Origin: Profundibacter sp033851955
GTDB taxonomy: Bacteria; Pseudomonadota; Alphaproteobacteria; Rhodobacterales; Rhodobacteraceae
Direction: 5' to 3'
Length of the DNA: 64,000 bases
Assembly (NCBI GenBank): GCA_033851955.1
Contig: JAWSVK010000022.1
Coordinates: 1 to 64,000 of the forward strand
How positions within the stretch are numbered: the first letter of the stretch is position 1; every line of letters starts with the position of its first letter. Under the pieces are notes generated by a model. It was given only the letters and a program-made list of their open reading frames with translations, ran no database searches and was not told the origin of the DNA. A program made the position numbers and the translations under genes. This document shows, piece after piece, positions 41,510 through 50,050 of this stretch.

Positions 41510-42694
41510 ATGGCAAAACGCCACACGGCCCCAAAGCGGGCTTTGACAATGCGGACATTGTTTGCCGGCGTTGCATTGACTGCAATGGGGGCATTAACGG
41601 GTTGTGACAATCTGGACTTTGATTTGCGCAACAATTTTGGCAATGCGCCGGATACCTCTAACGCCGCAAGGCAAGCCACGGCCCCGCGCCCCAAGGCAGA
41701 TGATCGCGGCATCATTTCCTATCCGAATTATCAAGTCGCTGTGGCGCGGCGTAACGACACTGTGTCGAGTGTCGCCAGCCGAGTTGGGTTAGATGCGGCA
41801 GAGCTTGCTCGTTATAATGGTGTGAAAGTCGATACCAAATTGCGCAGTGGCGAAATCATCGCCCTGCCAAAACGTGTGAGCGAACCGTCACTGGCCACAG
41901 GCGCCGTCACCACTGGACCGTTGCAGCCTGAGCCCGTCGACATCACCACCTTGGCCGGTGGCGCCATTCAGCGGGCAGGTAACGGCAGCGCCACGCCAGC
42001 GACCCCCAACACGCCATCCGGCATCGAGCCTGTGCGTCATAAAGTCGAGCGCGGCGAGACTGCCTATTCGATTTCACGGCTTTATAATGTCTCTGTGCGC
42101 TCGCTTGCGGAATGGAACGGGCTGGGTGCGAACCTGTCTGTGCGCGACGGGCAGTATTTGCTGATCCCGGTCGCCACTGCCACGGTATCAGATGCGTCCT
42201 CCGCTCCCTCTGAACCGGGAACGGGCACTCAGACGCCTGTACCGCCAAGCGCAACCAAGCCGCTACCAGATGAGGTAACGACCGCGAAACCAGCGCCCAC
42301 ACCCGCCTCGCCCGATTTAGGCGGGCAAAGCACAGCGGCGTCCAGCAACGCCAGATTGCTCTATCCGGTTCAGGGCAACATCATTCGCGCTTACTCGAGC
42401 AAAAGCGATGGCATCGACATTGCCTCAACGGCAGGCACTTCGGTGAAAGCCGCCGACGCGGGCACCGTGGCCGCGATCACACGTGACACCGAACAAGTGC
42501 CTATTCTGGTGATCCGTCACAAAGATAATCTGCTGACGATCTATGCCAATGTGGACGCGATCAGCGTTAAAAAGGGCGACCGTGTCAGCCGTGGGCAAAG
42601 CATCGCCAAAGTGCGAGCCGCCAACCCAGCGTTTGTGCATTTTGAAGTGCGCAAGGATTTCGACAGCGTTGATCCTATTCCCTATCTGGAATAG
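41510..42694 (+). CDS. nlpD: NlpD-like LysM / degenerate M23 lipoprotein
   Basis: 394 aa. A signal peptide with lipobox LTGC (Cys about residue 30) marks an outer-membrane lipoprotein. Two LysM-like regions follow: about 75-125 (YQVAVARRNDTVSSVA) and about 175-225 (HKVERGETAYSISRLY). A C-terminal M23 fold starts near 285. The M23 metal site is degraded: SDGIDIAS in place of HxGxD, IYANVD in place of the YaH position, and only VHFEVR keeps a His. This fits NlpD/EnvC-type proteins, which activate amidases during division rather than cut peptidoglycan. ATG 41510 has GAGGA nine to ten bases upstream; a longer frame into pcm is rejected. Confidence 0.9.
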   Translation: MAKRHTAPKRALTMRTLFAGVALTAMGALTGCDNLDFDLRNNFGNAPDTSNAARQATAPRPKADDRGIISYPNYQVAVARRNDTVSSVASRVGLDAAELARYNGVKVDTKLRSGEIIALPKRVSEPSLATGAVTTGPLQPEPVDITTLAGGAIQRAGNGSATPATPNTPSGIEPVRHKVERGETAYSISRLYNVSVRSLAEWNGLGANLSVRDGQYLLIPVATATVSDASSAPSEPGTGTQTPVPPSATKPLPDEVTTAKPAPTPASPDLGGQSTAASSNARLLYPVQGNIIRAYSSKSDGIDIASTAGTSVKAADAGTVAAITRDTEQVPILVIRHKDNLLTIYANVDAISVKKGDRVSRGQSIAKVRAANPAFVHFEVRKDFDSVDPIPYLE

Positions 42695-42776
42695 CTCATC
42701 AGTCCTTACGGCCTTCTTCGCAACCCAACGGCAGGGCAGCGTAACGAAAAGTGCCCTCACGGGCACGATGAGTGGC
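42694..42776 (+). repeat. Dispersed palindromic element, full copy
   Basis: Starts GCTCATC at the nlpD stop, contains CCTTCTTCGC and a central hairpin GTGCCC-TCAC-GGGCAC at 42751-42766, and ends with GATGAGTGGC. The layout matches 53028-53096. It lies between the convergent nlpD and DUF815 genes and might act in termination. Confidence 0.55.
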
Positions 42777-42783
42777 TGCAATC

Positions 42784-43623
42784 CTAGACTTTGACGCCCC
42801 TGCGCCCCGCTAAATCGGTGAAATACTGCCATGCAACGCGACCAGATCGGCTGCCCCTTGTGGCGGACCATTCGATCGCTTCAGCACGCAGGGTTTGGGC
42901 ATCAATTTCAAGGCCATGCGCGTCGCAGTAGCCTTTGATCATCTCAAGATACTCGTCTTGGCTGCAGGGATGAAAACCCAGCCACAAGCCAAACCTGTCT
43001 GACAGCGACACTTTCTCCTCAACCGCCTCGGAGGGGTTGATTGCCGAGCCGCGTTCGTTTTCGATCATATCACGTGGCATCAGGTGACGCCGATTAGAGG
43101 TAGCGTAGAACACCACATTCTCGGGCCGCCCCACGACGCCGCCATCCAGCACCGCCTTTAAAGATTTATAATGCTCGTCATCATGCGAAAACGACAGATC
43201 GTCGCAAAATAGCAAAAACCTTGCCTCGGATGAGCGCAACAGTGCCAAAAGGCGCCCCAAACTGGGCAGGTCCTCGCGTTGCACTTCGACGATTTTCAGG
43301 CCAAACCCCTGTTGCAGCACAGCCGCATGGATCGCCTTGACCAGCGATGATTTCCCCATGCCGCGCGCACCCCACAATAGAGCGTTGTTGGCGGGCAACC
43401 CACGGGCAAAACGCTGCGTGTTTTCCAGCAAAGTATCGCGAGAACGACCAATTCCGACCAACAGGTTCAGAGCCACGCGGTTTACCTTGGCGACAGGCTC
43501 CAGACGGTCCGGCGCGGTGTGCCACACGAAGGCGTCAGCGGCGTCGAAATCGGGTGCCGAGGCAGCAGGCGGGTTAATCCGCTCTAGAGCCTGCGCAATC
43601 CGTATCAGGGCCGCTTCATTCAC
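42784..43623 (-). CDS. DUF815 family ATP-binding protein
   Basis: 279 aa AAA-type ATPase. Walker A GARGMGKSSLVKA (about residue 86), Walker B-like RFLLFCDDLSF (about 136), sensor VVFYATSNRRHLMP and a C-terminal SRSGRVAWQYFTDLAGRRG. The family is widespread in alphaproteobacteria and of uncertain role. It overlaps tatC by ATGA and is the last gene of tatA-tatB-tatC-DUF815. Confidence 0.88.
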   Translation of the reverse strand: MNEAALIRIAQALERINPPAASAPDFDAADAFVWHTAPDRLEPVAKVNRVALNLLVGIGRSRDTLLENTQRFARGLPANNALLWGARGMGKSSLVKAIHAAVLQQGFGLKIVEVQREDLPSLGRLLALLRSSEARFLLFCDDLSFSHDDEHYKSLKAVLDGGVVGRPENVVFYATSNRRHLMPRDMIENERGSAINPSEAVEEKVSLSDRFGLWLGFHPCSQDEYLEMIKGYCDAHGLEIDAQTLRAEAIEWSATRGSRSGRVAWQYFTDLAGRRGVKV

Positions 43624-44549
43624 GTGTCGCCCTCTTTAGCATCGCCCTCATCTTCATCGTCGTCGGAATCATCATCATCGTCGTCGTCAAACCACACACC
43701 TTCTGCCCGCAGCTTGGCTTCGCGTTTTTTCTCGACGTAAGCCACCAGATGAATCGAAATTTCATAAAGACCGTAGACGACGACAAACAAGATAAGCTGT
43801 GTCATAACATCTGGTGGTGTGACCAGAGCCGCCAAAAGAAGAATGCCCACGATCGCATATTTACGCACATTGCGCAGCCCCTCAGCGGTCACCAACCCTG
43901 CCTTGCCCATCAGGGTCAATAACACTGGAAGCTGAAAGCAAAGGCCAAACGCGACGATCATTTTCAGTGTAATATCAAGGGTTTCATTTACCTTACCTTG
44001 AAATACAATCGAAATTCCGCCAGTCTCACTGATTGCCTCACTGGAGGCGGCTATGGATTCCGTTGCCTTGTCACCAATAAACGCTGAAAACACAGAGGAC
44101 GCATCAGAGAAGCCCAAAAAGAAGTTCATCGCCAGCGGGATCACCACATAATGGGCAAATGACGCGCCAAGAAGGAACAGCAAAGGCGACGCTATGATGA
44201 AAGGTAAAAAGGCTGATTTTTCGTTTTTATATAGCCCTGGCGCCACAAACCGCCAAAGCTGATTGGCGATCACCGGCGACGCTAAGCCAAGCCCGAACAC
44301 CATCGATATTCGGATCAGGGTAAAGAAATATTCCTGAGGCGCCGTGAAAATCATCACCGGGTTCGGGTCCCCCAATTCACGCATGGTTTTTTCTATCGGG
44401 GCGAGCAGAAAATCTAGAATCCAGCCACCGAACGAAAAACAAATGACCATCGCAACGACAAATGCCACCACCGATTTGATCAGCCGATCACGCAGCTCTG
44501 CTAGGTGCTCGATCAGCGGTGCTGTAGATTCTTCAACCTCGTCGGTCAT
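43620..44549 (-). CDS. tatC: Sec-independent translocase subunit TatC
   Basis: 309 aa with six membrane segments and the conserved N-terminal LIEHLAELRDRL. It is the receptor for twin-arginine signal peptides. A C-terminal tail of about 45 residues is highly charged, ending in seven consecutive Asp plus more Asp/Glu, longer than usual for TatC. A loop at about 150-185 is also enlarged. Overlaps tatB and the DUF815 gene by four bases each. Confidence 0.95.
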   Translation of the reverse strand: MTDEVEESTAPLIEHLAELRDRLIKSVVAFVVAMVICFSFGGWILDFLLAPIEKTMRELGDPNPVMIFTAPQEYFFTLIRISMVFGLGLASPVIANQLWRFVAPGLYKNEKSAFLPFIIASPLLFLLGASFAHYVVIPLAMNFFLGFSDASSVFSAFIGDKATESIAASSEAISETGGISIVFQGKVNETLDITLKMIVAFGLCFQLPVLLTLMGKAGLVTAEGLRNVRKYAIVGILLLAALVTPPDVMTQLILFVVVYGLYEISIHLVAYVEKKREAKLRAEGVWFDDDDDDDSDDDEDEGDAKEGDT

Positions 44550-45103
44550 GATTTGGCACTCGTTTTAGGTTTGGATTTAGCGGCACGTGGCTTGGCGGCC
44601 TTAGGTTTGGCAGCCGCTTTTGGTTTGGCGGCAGCTTTTGGTTTGGCAGCCGCTTTAGGCTTGGCTGCGGATTTAGGCTTGGCTGTTGCGGATTTCGCAG
44701 CAGGTTTCGTCGCTTTGGCTGCGGTGACCTTAGCAGCACCGGCTTTCGCCTTAGCTGTGGCCGCCTTCGTCGCCTTGGCCTCGGCGGCCTTGGTCTCGGC
44801 GGCCTTTTTCTTGGACTCAGGTGCCATCGGATCCCAGTCTTCGAACTTGCTCGCTACATCATCCAACGCGTCCAGTCCTAGACCCTTTTTCGACGTTGCA
44901 TCTTTCAAATCCTTTGCAACATCCTTGACGCCAGTCTCGTCTGCGGCGTCGTTCATGGCGCTTTGAAATTCACGCGCCATGCCTTTGGCCTTGCCGGTAA
45001 ACCGGCCAACCGTGCGAAACATTCCAGGCAAATCTTTTGGGCCCACAACGATCAACGCCACAACGCCAATTACCAACAGCTCGGTCATACCGATGTCAAA
45101 CAT
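44546..45103 (-). CDS. tatB: Sec-independent translocase subunit TatB
   Basis: 185 aa. One membrane helix (MTELLVIGVVALIVVGPKDLP) and an amphipathic helix (FTGKAKGMAREFQSAMND) define TatB. The last 75 residues are low-complexity Ala/Lys/Pro repeats of the AAKPK type, strongly basic. Partners with the acidic-tailed TatC for substrate recognition. Overlaps tatC; separated from tatA by 39 bases. Confidence 0.92.
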   Translation of the reverse strand: MFDIGMTELLVIGVVALIVVGPKDLPGMFRTVGRFTGKAKGMAREFQSAMNDAADETGVKDVAKDLKDATSKKGLGLDALDDVASKFEDWDPMAPESKKKAAETKAAEAKATKAATAKAKAGAAKVTAAKATKPAAKSATAKPKSAAKPKAAAKPKAAAKPKAAAKPKAAKPRAAKSKPKTSAKS

Positions 45104-45142
45104 ATGCGATCCGCCTGTGTCCGGTGAAATAAACCTGGGTGA

Positions 45143-45361
45143 TTAAACTTCGTCTTTCGACTTTTCTTCTTCAGGCGTCACGTCTTTGGCGGCCTCAGCA
45201 GTGTCTTCCAGCTCTTTCTTGCCTTCGCTCACGCCTTTTTTGAAGGATGAGATGCCCTTGCCCACTTCGCCCATCAGGCCCGATATTTTGCCCCGGCCGA
45301 ACAGCACAAGCACCACAACAGCAATTACCAAGAACCCCATAGGGCCAATATTATTCAGCAT
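45143..45361 (-). CDS. tatA: Sec-independent translocase subunit TatA
   Basis: 72 aa. The membrane helix GPMGFLVIAVVVLVLFGRGKI with the FGRGKI hinge, then the amphipathic VGKGISSFKKGVSEGKKEL and an acidic tail are typical. It polymerises to form the translocation pore. ATG 45361 is preceded by GGAGAAGACT; a longer frame is not supported. Confidence 0.94.
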   Translation of the reverse strand: MLNNIGPMGFLVIAVVVLVLFGRGKISGLMGEVGKGISSFKKGVSEGKKELEDTAEAAKDVTPEEEKSKDEV

Positions 45362-45570
45362 AGTCTTCTCCAATGTCAGGATGTCCAAGTGGGCGGACAA
45401 AAATTTCACCATCAGTATGTATGGCCAATGCGCCCAAGATCAAAGGGGGAAACCACACTAATTCAGCGCATTTCGGCGGGTTTTGCGCCGTCAGAATGTC
45501 AACTGACAGGTCCATGTCAGGAGTGGGGCGCTATCAAAGGGCACGAATCAAACAAATAAAAGGAAATATC

Positions 45571-45951
45571 ATGCGATTCTCTCTTTCACCTTTGGCGCAA
45601 ATTGCCCTGCCCTTTGCCCCTGCCGACAACGCCCGTGCGGCTGGTGCCTCCCCGATTGTGGCCGAAATTGCCAGTTTTCAGTTGAACGAAGGCATCACAG
45701 ACGCCGATTTTATCGAGATCAGCAAAGCCAGCGAGGCTTTCGTTGCGGCTGCTGAGGGGTTCATCTCCCGTAAACTCTCAAAGGGCGAGGACGGCGTTTG
45801 GACCGATTATGTGCTGTGGCAAGACATGAACGCAGCCCAAGTGGCCGGAAAAGCTTTTTTTGAGCAAGACTTTTGCCAGACTCTCATGGCGGCGATCGAT
45901 TCAGACACAGTGCTGATGCGCCATCAACATGTGCTATGGCAAATGGAGTAA
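45571..45951 (+). CDS. Small protein with dimeric alpha/beta-barrel (monooxygenase-like) features
   Basis: 126 aa. AAAAGGA six bases before ATG 45571. The core AEIASFQLNEGITDADFIEISKA, then EGFISRKLSKGEDGVWTDYVLW, resembles antibiotic biosynthesis monooxygenase-type ferredoxin-like folds. The first 25 residues are hydrophobic and Ala/Pro-rich and could be a weak signal sequence. No catalytic residue can be named. It precedes a WYL-type regulator that may control it. Confidence 0.65.
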   Translation: MRFSLSPLAQIALPFAPADNARAAGASPIVAEIASFQLNEGITDADFIEISKASEAFVAAAEGFISRKLSKGEDGVWTDYVLWQDMNAAQVAGKAFFEQDFCQTLMAAIDSDTVLMRHQHVLWQME

Positions 45952-45989
45952 CGCTTGACCTCGGCCCATAGGTCAGGGAGTTTGCGCCC

Positions 45990-46667
45990 ATGCGCCGCAC
46001 TGACCGCCTTTTTGAAATGATCCAGATCCTGCGCGACGGGCGTTTGCACCGCGCGCAGGACATGGCGGACCGTTTGGAAGTCTCTGTGCGCACGATCTAC
46101 CGCGACATGGACACTTTGGTGGCGTCAGGCGTGCCGGTCGAGGGCGAACGCGGGCTGGGCTATATGATGACAGCGGCCATCACCCTGCCCCCTTTGAACC
46201 TGACGATGACCGAACTTGAGGCGTTTCATCTGGGCATGGATATCGTCGCCAAGGCCACGGATAAAGATCTGGCCGATGCCGCCAAATCGCTGGTCGCCAA
46301 AATTGACGTGGTGTTGCCCGAAGACCGAGCTGCGCCCGCATCAGGCTGGGGTTTTGCGGTCTACCCGTTTGAAGACGCGGCGAAAGGGTTCAAATATATG
46401 CCAACCCTGCGGGCCGCGATCCGGATGCAGCATAAGGTGCAGATTGGTTACAAAAACGAAGCCGATGAGATTTCGGAGCGGATTTTGCGCCCATTGCAGT
46501 TGGAATATTGGGGCCGGGTTTGGACGCTGACGTCATGGTGCGAATTGCGCGACGATTTCAGGGTGTTTCGGGTCGACCGGATGCAGGAGGTGGCGGTGTT
46601 ACCGTCGCAGTTTGGCGATGATGTGGGTAAGACATTATCGGATTATTTGCATCAGCTGGGGGAATAG
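45990..46667 (+). CDS. HTH/WYL-domain transcriptional regulator (YafY family)
   Basis: 225 aa. N-terminal winged helix-turn-helix (MRRTDRLFEMIQILRDGR, AQDMADRLEVSVRTIYRDMDTL), then a WYL ligand-sensing domain with VQIGYKNEADE and RILRPLQLEYWGRVWTLTSWC. Family members repress or activate nearby genes in response to unknown ligands. AGGGAG is about ten bases upstream of ATG 45990. Probably linked with the small gene 38 bases upstream. Confidence 0.9.
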   Translation: MRRTDRLFEMIQILRDGRLHRAQDMADRLEVSVRTIYRDMDTLVASGVPVEGERGLGYMMTAAITLPPLNLTMTELEAFHLGMDIVAKATDKDLADAAKSLVAKIDVVLPEDRAAPASGWGFAVYPFEDAAKGFKYMPTLRAAIRMQHKVQIGYKNEADEISERILRPLQLEYWGRVWTLTSWCELRDDFRVFRVDRMQEVAVLPSQFGDDVGKTLSDYLHQLGE

Positions 46668-46674
46668 AGAATCT

Positions 46675-46709
46675 ATGCGCTCCGCGCGGGGATATTTGTA
46701 GAACAAAAA
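46675..46709 (+). repeat. Roseobacter-type intergenic element
   Basis: TATGCGCTCCGCGCGGGGAT followed by ATTTGTAGAACAAAA has the layout of the elements at 11219-11256 and 26607-26638, more diverged. It separates the convergent WYL regulator and ABC ATPase genes. Confidence 0.45.
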
Positions 46710-46714
46710 TGGGG

Positions 46715-47800
46715 TTAGGGTGTTTTGGGGAACACAAAACAGCGGTCGCGTGGCAGGGTGAGCCACATGATGGTATCCGCGTTGGGAAGGAAGACAGAGG
46801 GCACGGTGGCTTTTAGAATTGAACCATCAGCCTCCATGCGAAATTCAACCAGACTTTCGCGGCCCATGAAACGGGCCCGCATCACTCGGGCCTTTGCGGC
46901 CACCCCGTCGCGGGCGGTTGGGCGTGGGCCACGGCCAGCCCGATCAAAGTCGATTCTGATATGTTGCGGGCGGCTGACGATCTCGACCTGCGTGCCATCA
47001 GCGACACCTGGGGCGAGGAATTGACCGAAAGGTGTTTCGGTCAACGCACCTTTAACAGTGCCTTCTATCACATTGATATCTGAGAAAAAATCGGCTGCTT
47101 TTTTATCGAACGGGCGGTTGTAGATGTTGTAGGGTGCGCCTTGCTGGACGATCTTGCCATCTCGCATCAAAGCGATTTCATCGGCCATGCGCATCGCTTC
47201 ATCAGGTTCGTGAGTGACCAGCAACACGGCAGCGCCCTCTTCTTTGAGCAGGTCCAGTGTTTCGTCACGGATGCCGTCGCGCAAACGGTTATCAAGGCCG
47301 GAAAATGGCTCGTCCATCAGCATTATCTTGGGTCGCGGCGCCAAGGCGCGGGCCAATGCAACACGTTGTTGTTCACCACCCGACAGTTGGTGCGGATGGT
47401 CATTGGCGTGATGGGTCATTCCGACGCGATCCAGCAATTCGTTGATGCGGGCCGTGTTTTCATCCCCGCCGCGCGGCAGGCCAAACCCGACATTCTGGGC
47501 CACATTTAGGTGTGGGAACAGTGCGAAATCTTGAAACATCAACCCGATAGAACGGCCCTCGGGCGGCACCCGAAACACGGTGTCGCAGACCAAATCGCCA
47601 TCAGCGTATATTTCGCCGCTGTCTTGCATTTCGACGCCCGCGATGATGCGTAATGTGGTGGATTTGCCGCAACCAGACGGCCCCAAAAGGCAGGTCACTT
47701 GGCCAGGCATCACCTGTAGCGACACATCATCCACCACCTGCCGCCCGCCATAGGCGCGGCTGATGTTCTTGATCTCAAGGCGCGGATTTATCGCTGCCAC
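46715..47800 (-). CDS. fbpC: Iron(III)-type ABC transporter ATP-binding protein (FbpC-like)
   Basis: 361 aa. ABC domain: Walker A GPSGCGKSTTLR, Q-loop LMFQDFALFPHLNV, signature LSGGEQQRVALARAL, Walker B KIMLMDEPFSGLD, H-loop LVTHEPDE. A C-terminal TOBE-like regulatory domain follows (about residues 235-360). FbpC/PotA group; FbpC fits best, but substrate is uncertain because no permease or binding-protein gene is adjacent. I favour the GTG at 47800, nine bases after GAGGA; an ATG at 47809 directly abuts that site. Confidence 0.82.
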   Translation of the reverse strand: MAAINPRLEIKNISRAYGGRQVVDDVSLQVMPGQVTCLLGPSGCGKSTTLRIIAGVEMQDSGEIYADGDLVCDTVFRVPPEGRSIGLMFQDFALFPHLNVAQNVGFGLPRGGDENTARINELLDRVGMTHHANDHPHQLSGGEQQRVALARALAPRPKIMLMDEPFSGLDNRLRDGIRDETLDLLKEEGAAVLLVTHEPDEAMRMADEIALMRDGKIVQQGAPYNIYNRPFDKKAADFFSDINVIEGTVKGALTETPFGQFLAPGVADGTQVEIVSRPQHIRIDFDRAGRGPRPTARDGVAAKARVMRARFMGRESLVEFRMEADGSILKATVPSVFLPNADTIMWLTLPRDRCFVFPKTP

Positions 47801-47881
47801 GTCGTTCATTCCTCTTTATACCCGATTAAAACCATCGGGATCAAAGCAGGTCGTAGCAGGCGGCGCGAACGACGACAAGTC

Positions 47882-48934
47882 CTAGCAGCAGCCACCAGAG
47901 CTGGCGGTGTCTTCGACAATTACCCCGTCAAACGGGGTTTCGCCGCCGCAATCGGCAAACAACCCGAAATGCGTATCCCACGTGCCGATGAATTCGAAAT
48001 GCTGCGCAAAGCGGCTTTCGTTCAGCATCCGGTAGGTGTTGCCGCAAACCGCGAACACCCTACCCGCTTCGATACTGTGGTGTTTATCCAGCACGAAATT
48101 CTGCGGGGCCTCGGGCAAGGTACCCTTGTAAACAACGGCTTGACCGTAGTCTTCGCAGGCGGGTTCCAAGTCCAACTTAAACAAACGATAGGTGGCCGAG
48201 GTGAAACCGATGTTGCCGACCTTGGCCTCGATTGCGGGGTTTTCGATTGTCAAAACGCGGTCCTCAACCAGACGCGGGTCAGCAAAGCCTACCCGTTTGG
48301 CGATGTTTTCAAAGTCGTTCCAATAGAGCGCTCCGGACAGGCATTCGCCGTAAAGCACCTTGTCTTTGGCCAGTGCCTCGGGCATCCGGCGATCCGCGTA
48401 AACGTCGCTGAAATACATTTCGCCACCGGGTTTTAGCAGCTGATGCACGCCACGCAGCACCGCTTCTTTGTCCAGCGCGAGGTTCAGCACACAGTTCGAG
48501 ACGATGATGTCAAAGCTGCCCGCCTCCAGCGGTAATTTGTCCAACTCTTCGATCAGACCTTTGTGGAATTCGGTGTTGGGCTTGGCATAGCCGAACGCTT
48601 TGGCGTGAAAATCCTCATGGCTGCGGGCAACATCCAACTGCGCGTCGGTCATATCGACACCAACCACATGGCCCGTTTCCCCCACCAGCCCCGCCAAAGC
48701 ATAGACATCGCGCCCCGAACCAGAACCAAGATCAAGGATACGCATGCCTTTCAGAGCATCCGGCGCGATTAGGCCGCAGCCATAGTACTTTGACAGCACC
48801 TCGTCATGAATTTTGGACAGAACCGCCTTTAGGTGATCCGGTATGTCGCCCGCCGTGCAACAAGCGTTGGTTTGCAAGTCGGCGCTGGTTTGCAGGGTCT
48901 CGCCGTAATACTCCTGCACTGATTCATGGTTCAT
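47882..48934 (-). CDS. arsM: Arsenite S-adenosylmethionine methyltransferase
   Basis: 350 aa. AdoMet-binding RILDLGSGSGRDVYAL (about residue 65). Arsenite-binding cysteines occur in the family positions: ACCTAG near 25, SNCVLNL near 152 and GECLSGAL near 200. The C-terminus ends GGCC, a cysteine pair common in ArsM. It methylates As(III) to volatile or less toxic forms. AAAAGGA lies seven bases upstream of ATG 48934. No arsR or arsenite pump gene is beside it. Confidence 0.9.
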   Translation of the reverse strand: MNHESVQEYYGETLQTSADLQTNACCTAGDIPDHLKAVLSKIHDEVLSKYYGCGLIAPDALKGMRILDLGSGSGRDVYALAGLVGETGHVVGVDMTDAQLDVARSHEDFHAKAFGYAKPNTEFHKGLIEELDKLPLEAGSFDIIVSNCVLNLALDKEAVLRGVHQLLKPGGEMYFSDVYADRRMPEALAKDKVLYGECLSGALYWNDFENIAKRVGFADPRLVEDRVLTIENPAIEAKVGNIGFTSATYRLFKLDLEPACEDYGQAVVYKGTLPEAPQNFVLDKHHSIEAGRVFAVCGNTYRMLNESRFAQHFEFIGTWDTHFGLFADCGGETPFDGVIVEDTASSGGCC

Positions 48935-48970
48935 ATCGCAATCCTTTTCACGTTCACCTCTGCCCTAACG

Positions 48971-49005
48971 AAATACGGCGGGCCCTTCAATTGCCCGCCG
49001 TATTT
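48971..49005 (-). terminator. Hairpin between the SDR and arsM genes
   Basis: AAATACGGCGGGC and GCCCGCCGTATTT form a 13-base perfect stem. On the minus strand the stem is followed by CGTTAGG, so the T tract is mostly within the stem. Likely terminates the upstream SDR transcript. Confidence 0.7.
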
Positions 49006-49026
49006 TATCACATAATTGTGCGTGAT

Positions 49027-49806
49027 CTACATCGTCGCGTTGACCTCGCCCCCGTCCAGTAGGATGTTTTGCCCAACGATGAACCCTGCGTGTTGCGAGC
49101 ACAAAAATGCACAAGCCGCGCCGAATTCTCCGGCTGTGCCGTACCGCCCGACTGGGATGTTGGCCGAGGCCTCTTCCAAGGCCTCTTCAAAGCTCATTCC
49201 GGTTTCTTCAGCCCGTTTTTGCGCCAAGGACAGCCCGCGATCCGTGGCGTGCATGCCCGGTTGCAAATTGTTGATGGTCACGCCGGATCCGGCGACCTGA
49301 CGCGAGGTGCCCGCGACATATCCGGTCAAACCTGCGCGGGCGGAATTGGACAGGCCCAGCACGGCTATTGGTGCTTTGACTGATTTGCTGGTGATGTTGA
49401 TGATCCTGCCCCAGCCCTTGGCCATCATGGCGGGCAGCACGGCCTTCATCAACGTTATGGGGGTCAGCATATTGGCGTCCAGCGCCTTGATGAAATCCTC
49501 GCGGTCCCAGTCGGACCAAATGCCGGGGGGCGGGCCACCCGCATTGTTCACCAGAATGTCGATATCACCTGCGGCGGCCATTACTTTGGCCTGCCCTTCG
49601 GGCGATGTGATGTCCGCGGCCACTGCTATCACGTCGACGCCATATGCGGTGCGAATGGCCTCGGCGGTTTCCTCAAGCGGGCCTTGCGTTCTGGCATTCA
49701 ACACCAAATGCACACCTTCAGCGGCCAAGGCCTCGGCGCATCCACGTCCCAAACCCTTGGAAGAGGCGCAGACCAATGCCCGCTTGCCTGAAATTCCCAT
49801 ATCCAT
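49027..49806 (-). CDS. SDR-family protein lacking the Tyr-x3-Lys catalytic pair
   Basis: 259 aa, FabG-like. Cofactor motif CASSKGLGRGCAEAL, NNAGGPPPG and the serine of INITSKSV are present, but where YxxxK should be the sequence reads SNSARAGLTGY. A subgroup of SDRs with (L)SN(S/A)ARAGLTG exists; it probably binds NAD(P)H but may not be an ordinary dehydrogenase. The C-terminal DGGEVNATM is typical of the subgroup. GGAG eight bases before ATG 49806. Read towards arsM, separated by a hairpin. Confidence 0.85.
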   Translation of the reverse strand: MDMGISGKRALVCASSKGLGRGCAEALAAEGVHLVLNARTQGPLEETAEAIRTAYGVDVIAVAADITSPEGQAKVMAAAGDIDILVNNAGGPPPGIWSDWDREDFIKALDANMLTPITLMKAVLPAMMAKGWGRIINITSKSVKAPIAVLGLSNSARAGLTGYVAGTSRQVAGSGVTINNLQPGMHATDRGLSLAQKRAEETGMSFEEALEEASANIPVGRYGTAGEFGAACAFLCSQHAGFIVGQNILLDGGEVNATM

Positions 49807-50050
49807 CTAACTGTCTCCTAAATCGGTGGTTTTCCGTTGGCGATAATTGCGTGAACCGCAGCATTTGCGATTCGCCCAGCATGTTCATGCGCAAGATTAG
49901 TCAGATTGGCCCGACAAACAACACCGATCGCTCAACATCCTATGGTTGTGCCGTAACCCTGTTGACGGAGATGTCTCGGCTTCTTTATGTAGGGTCTGTC
50001 TGTGACCCGCTGACTGCAGGCAGGCACATTTAACGAATGAAAGCCCTCAA

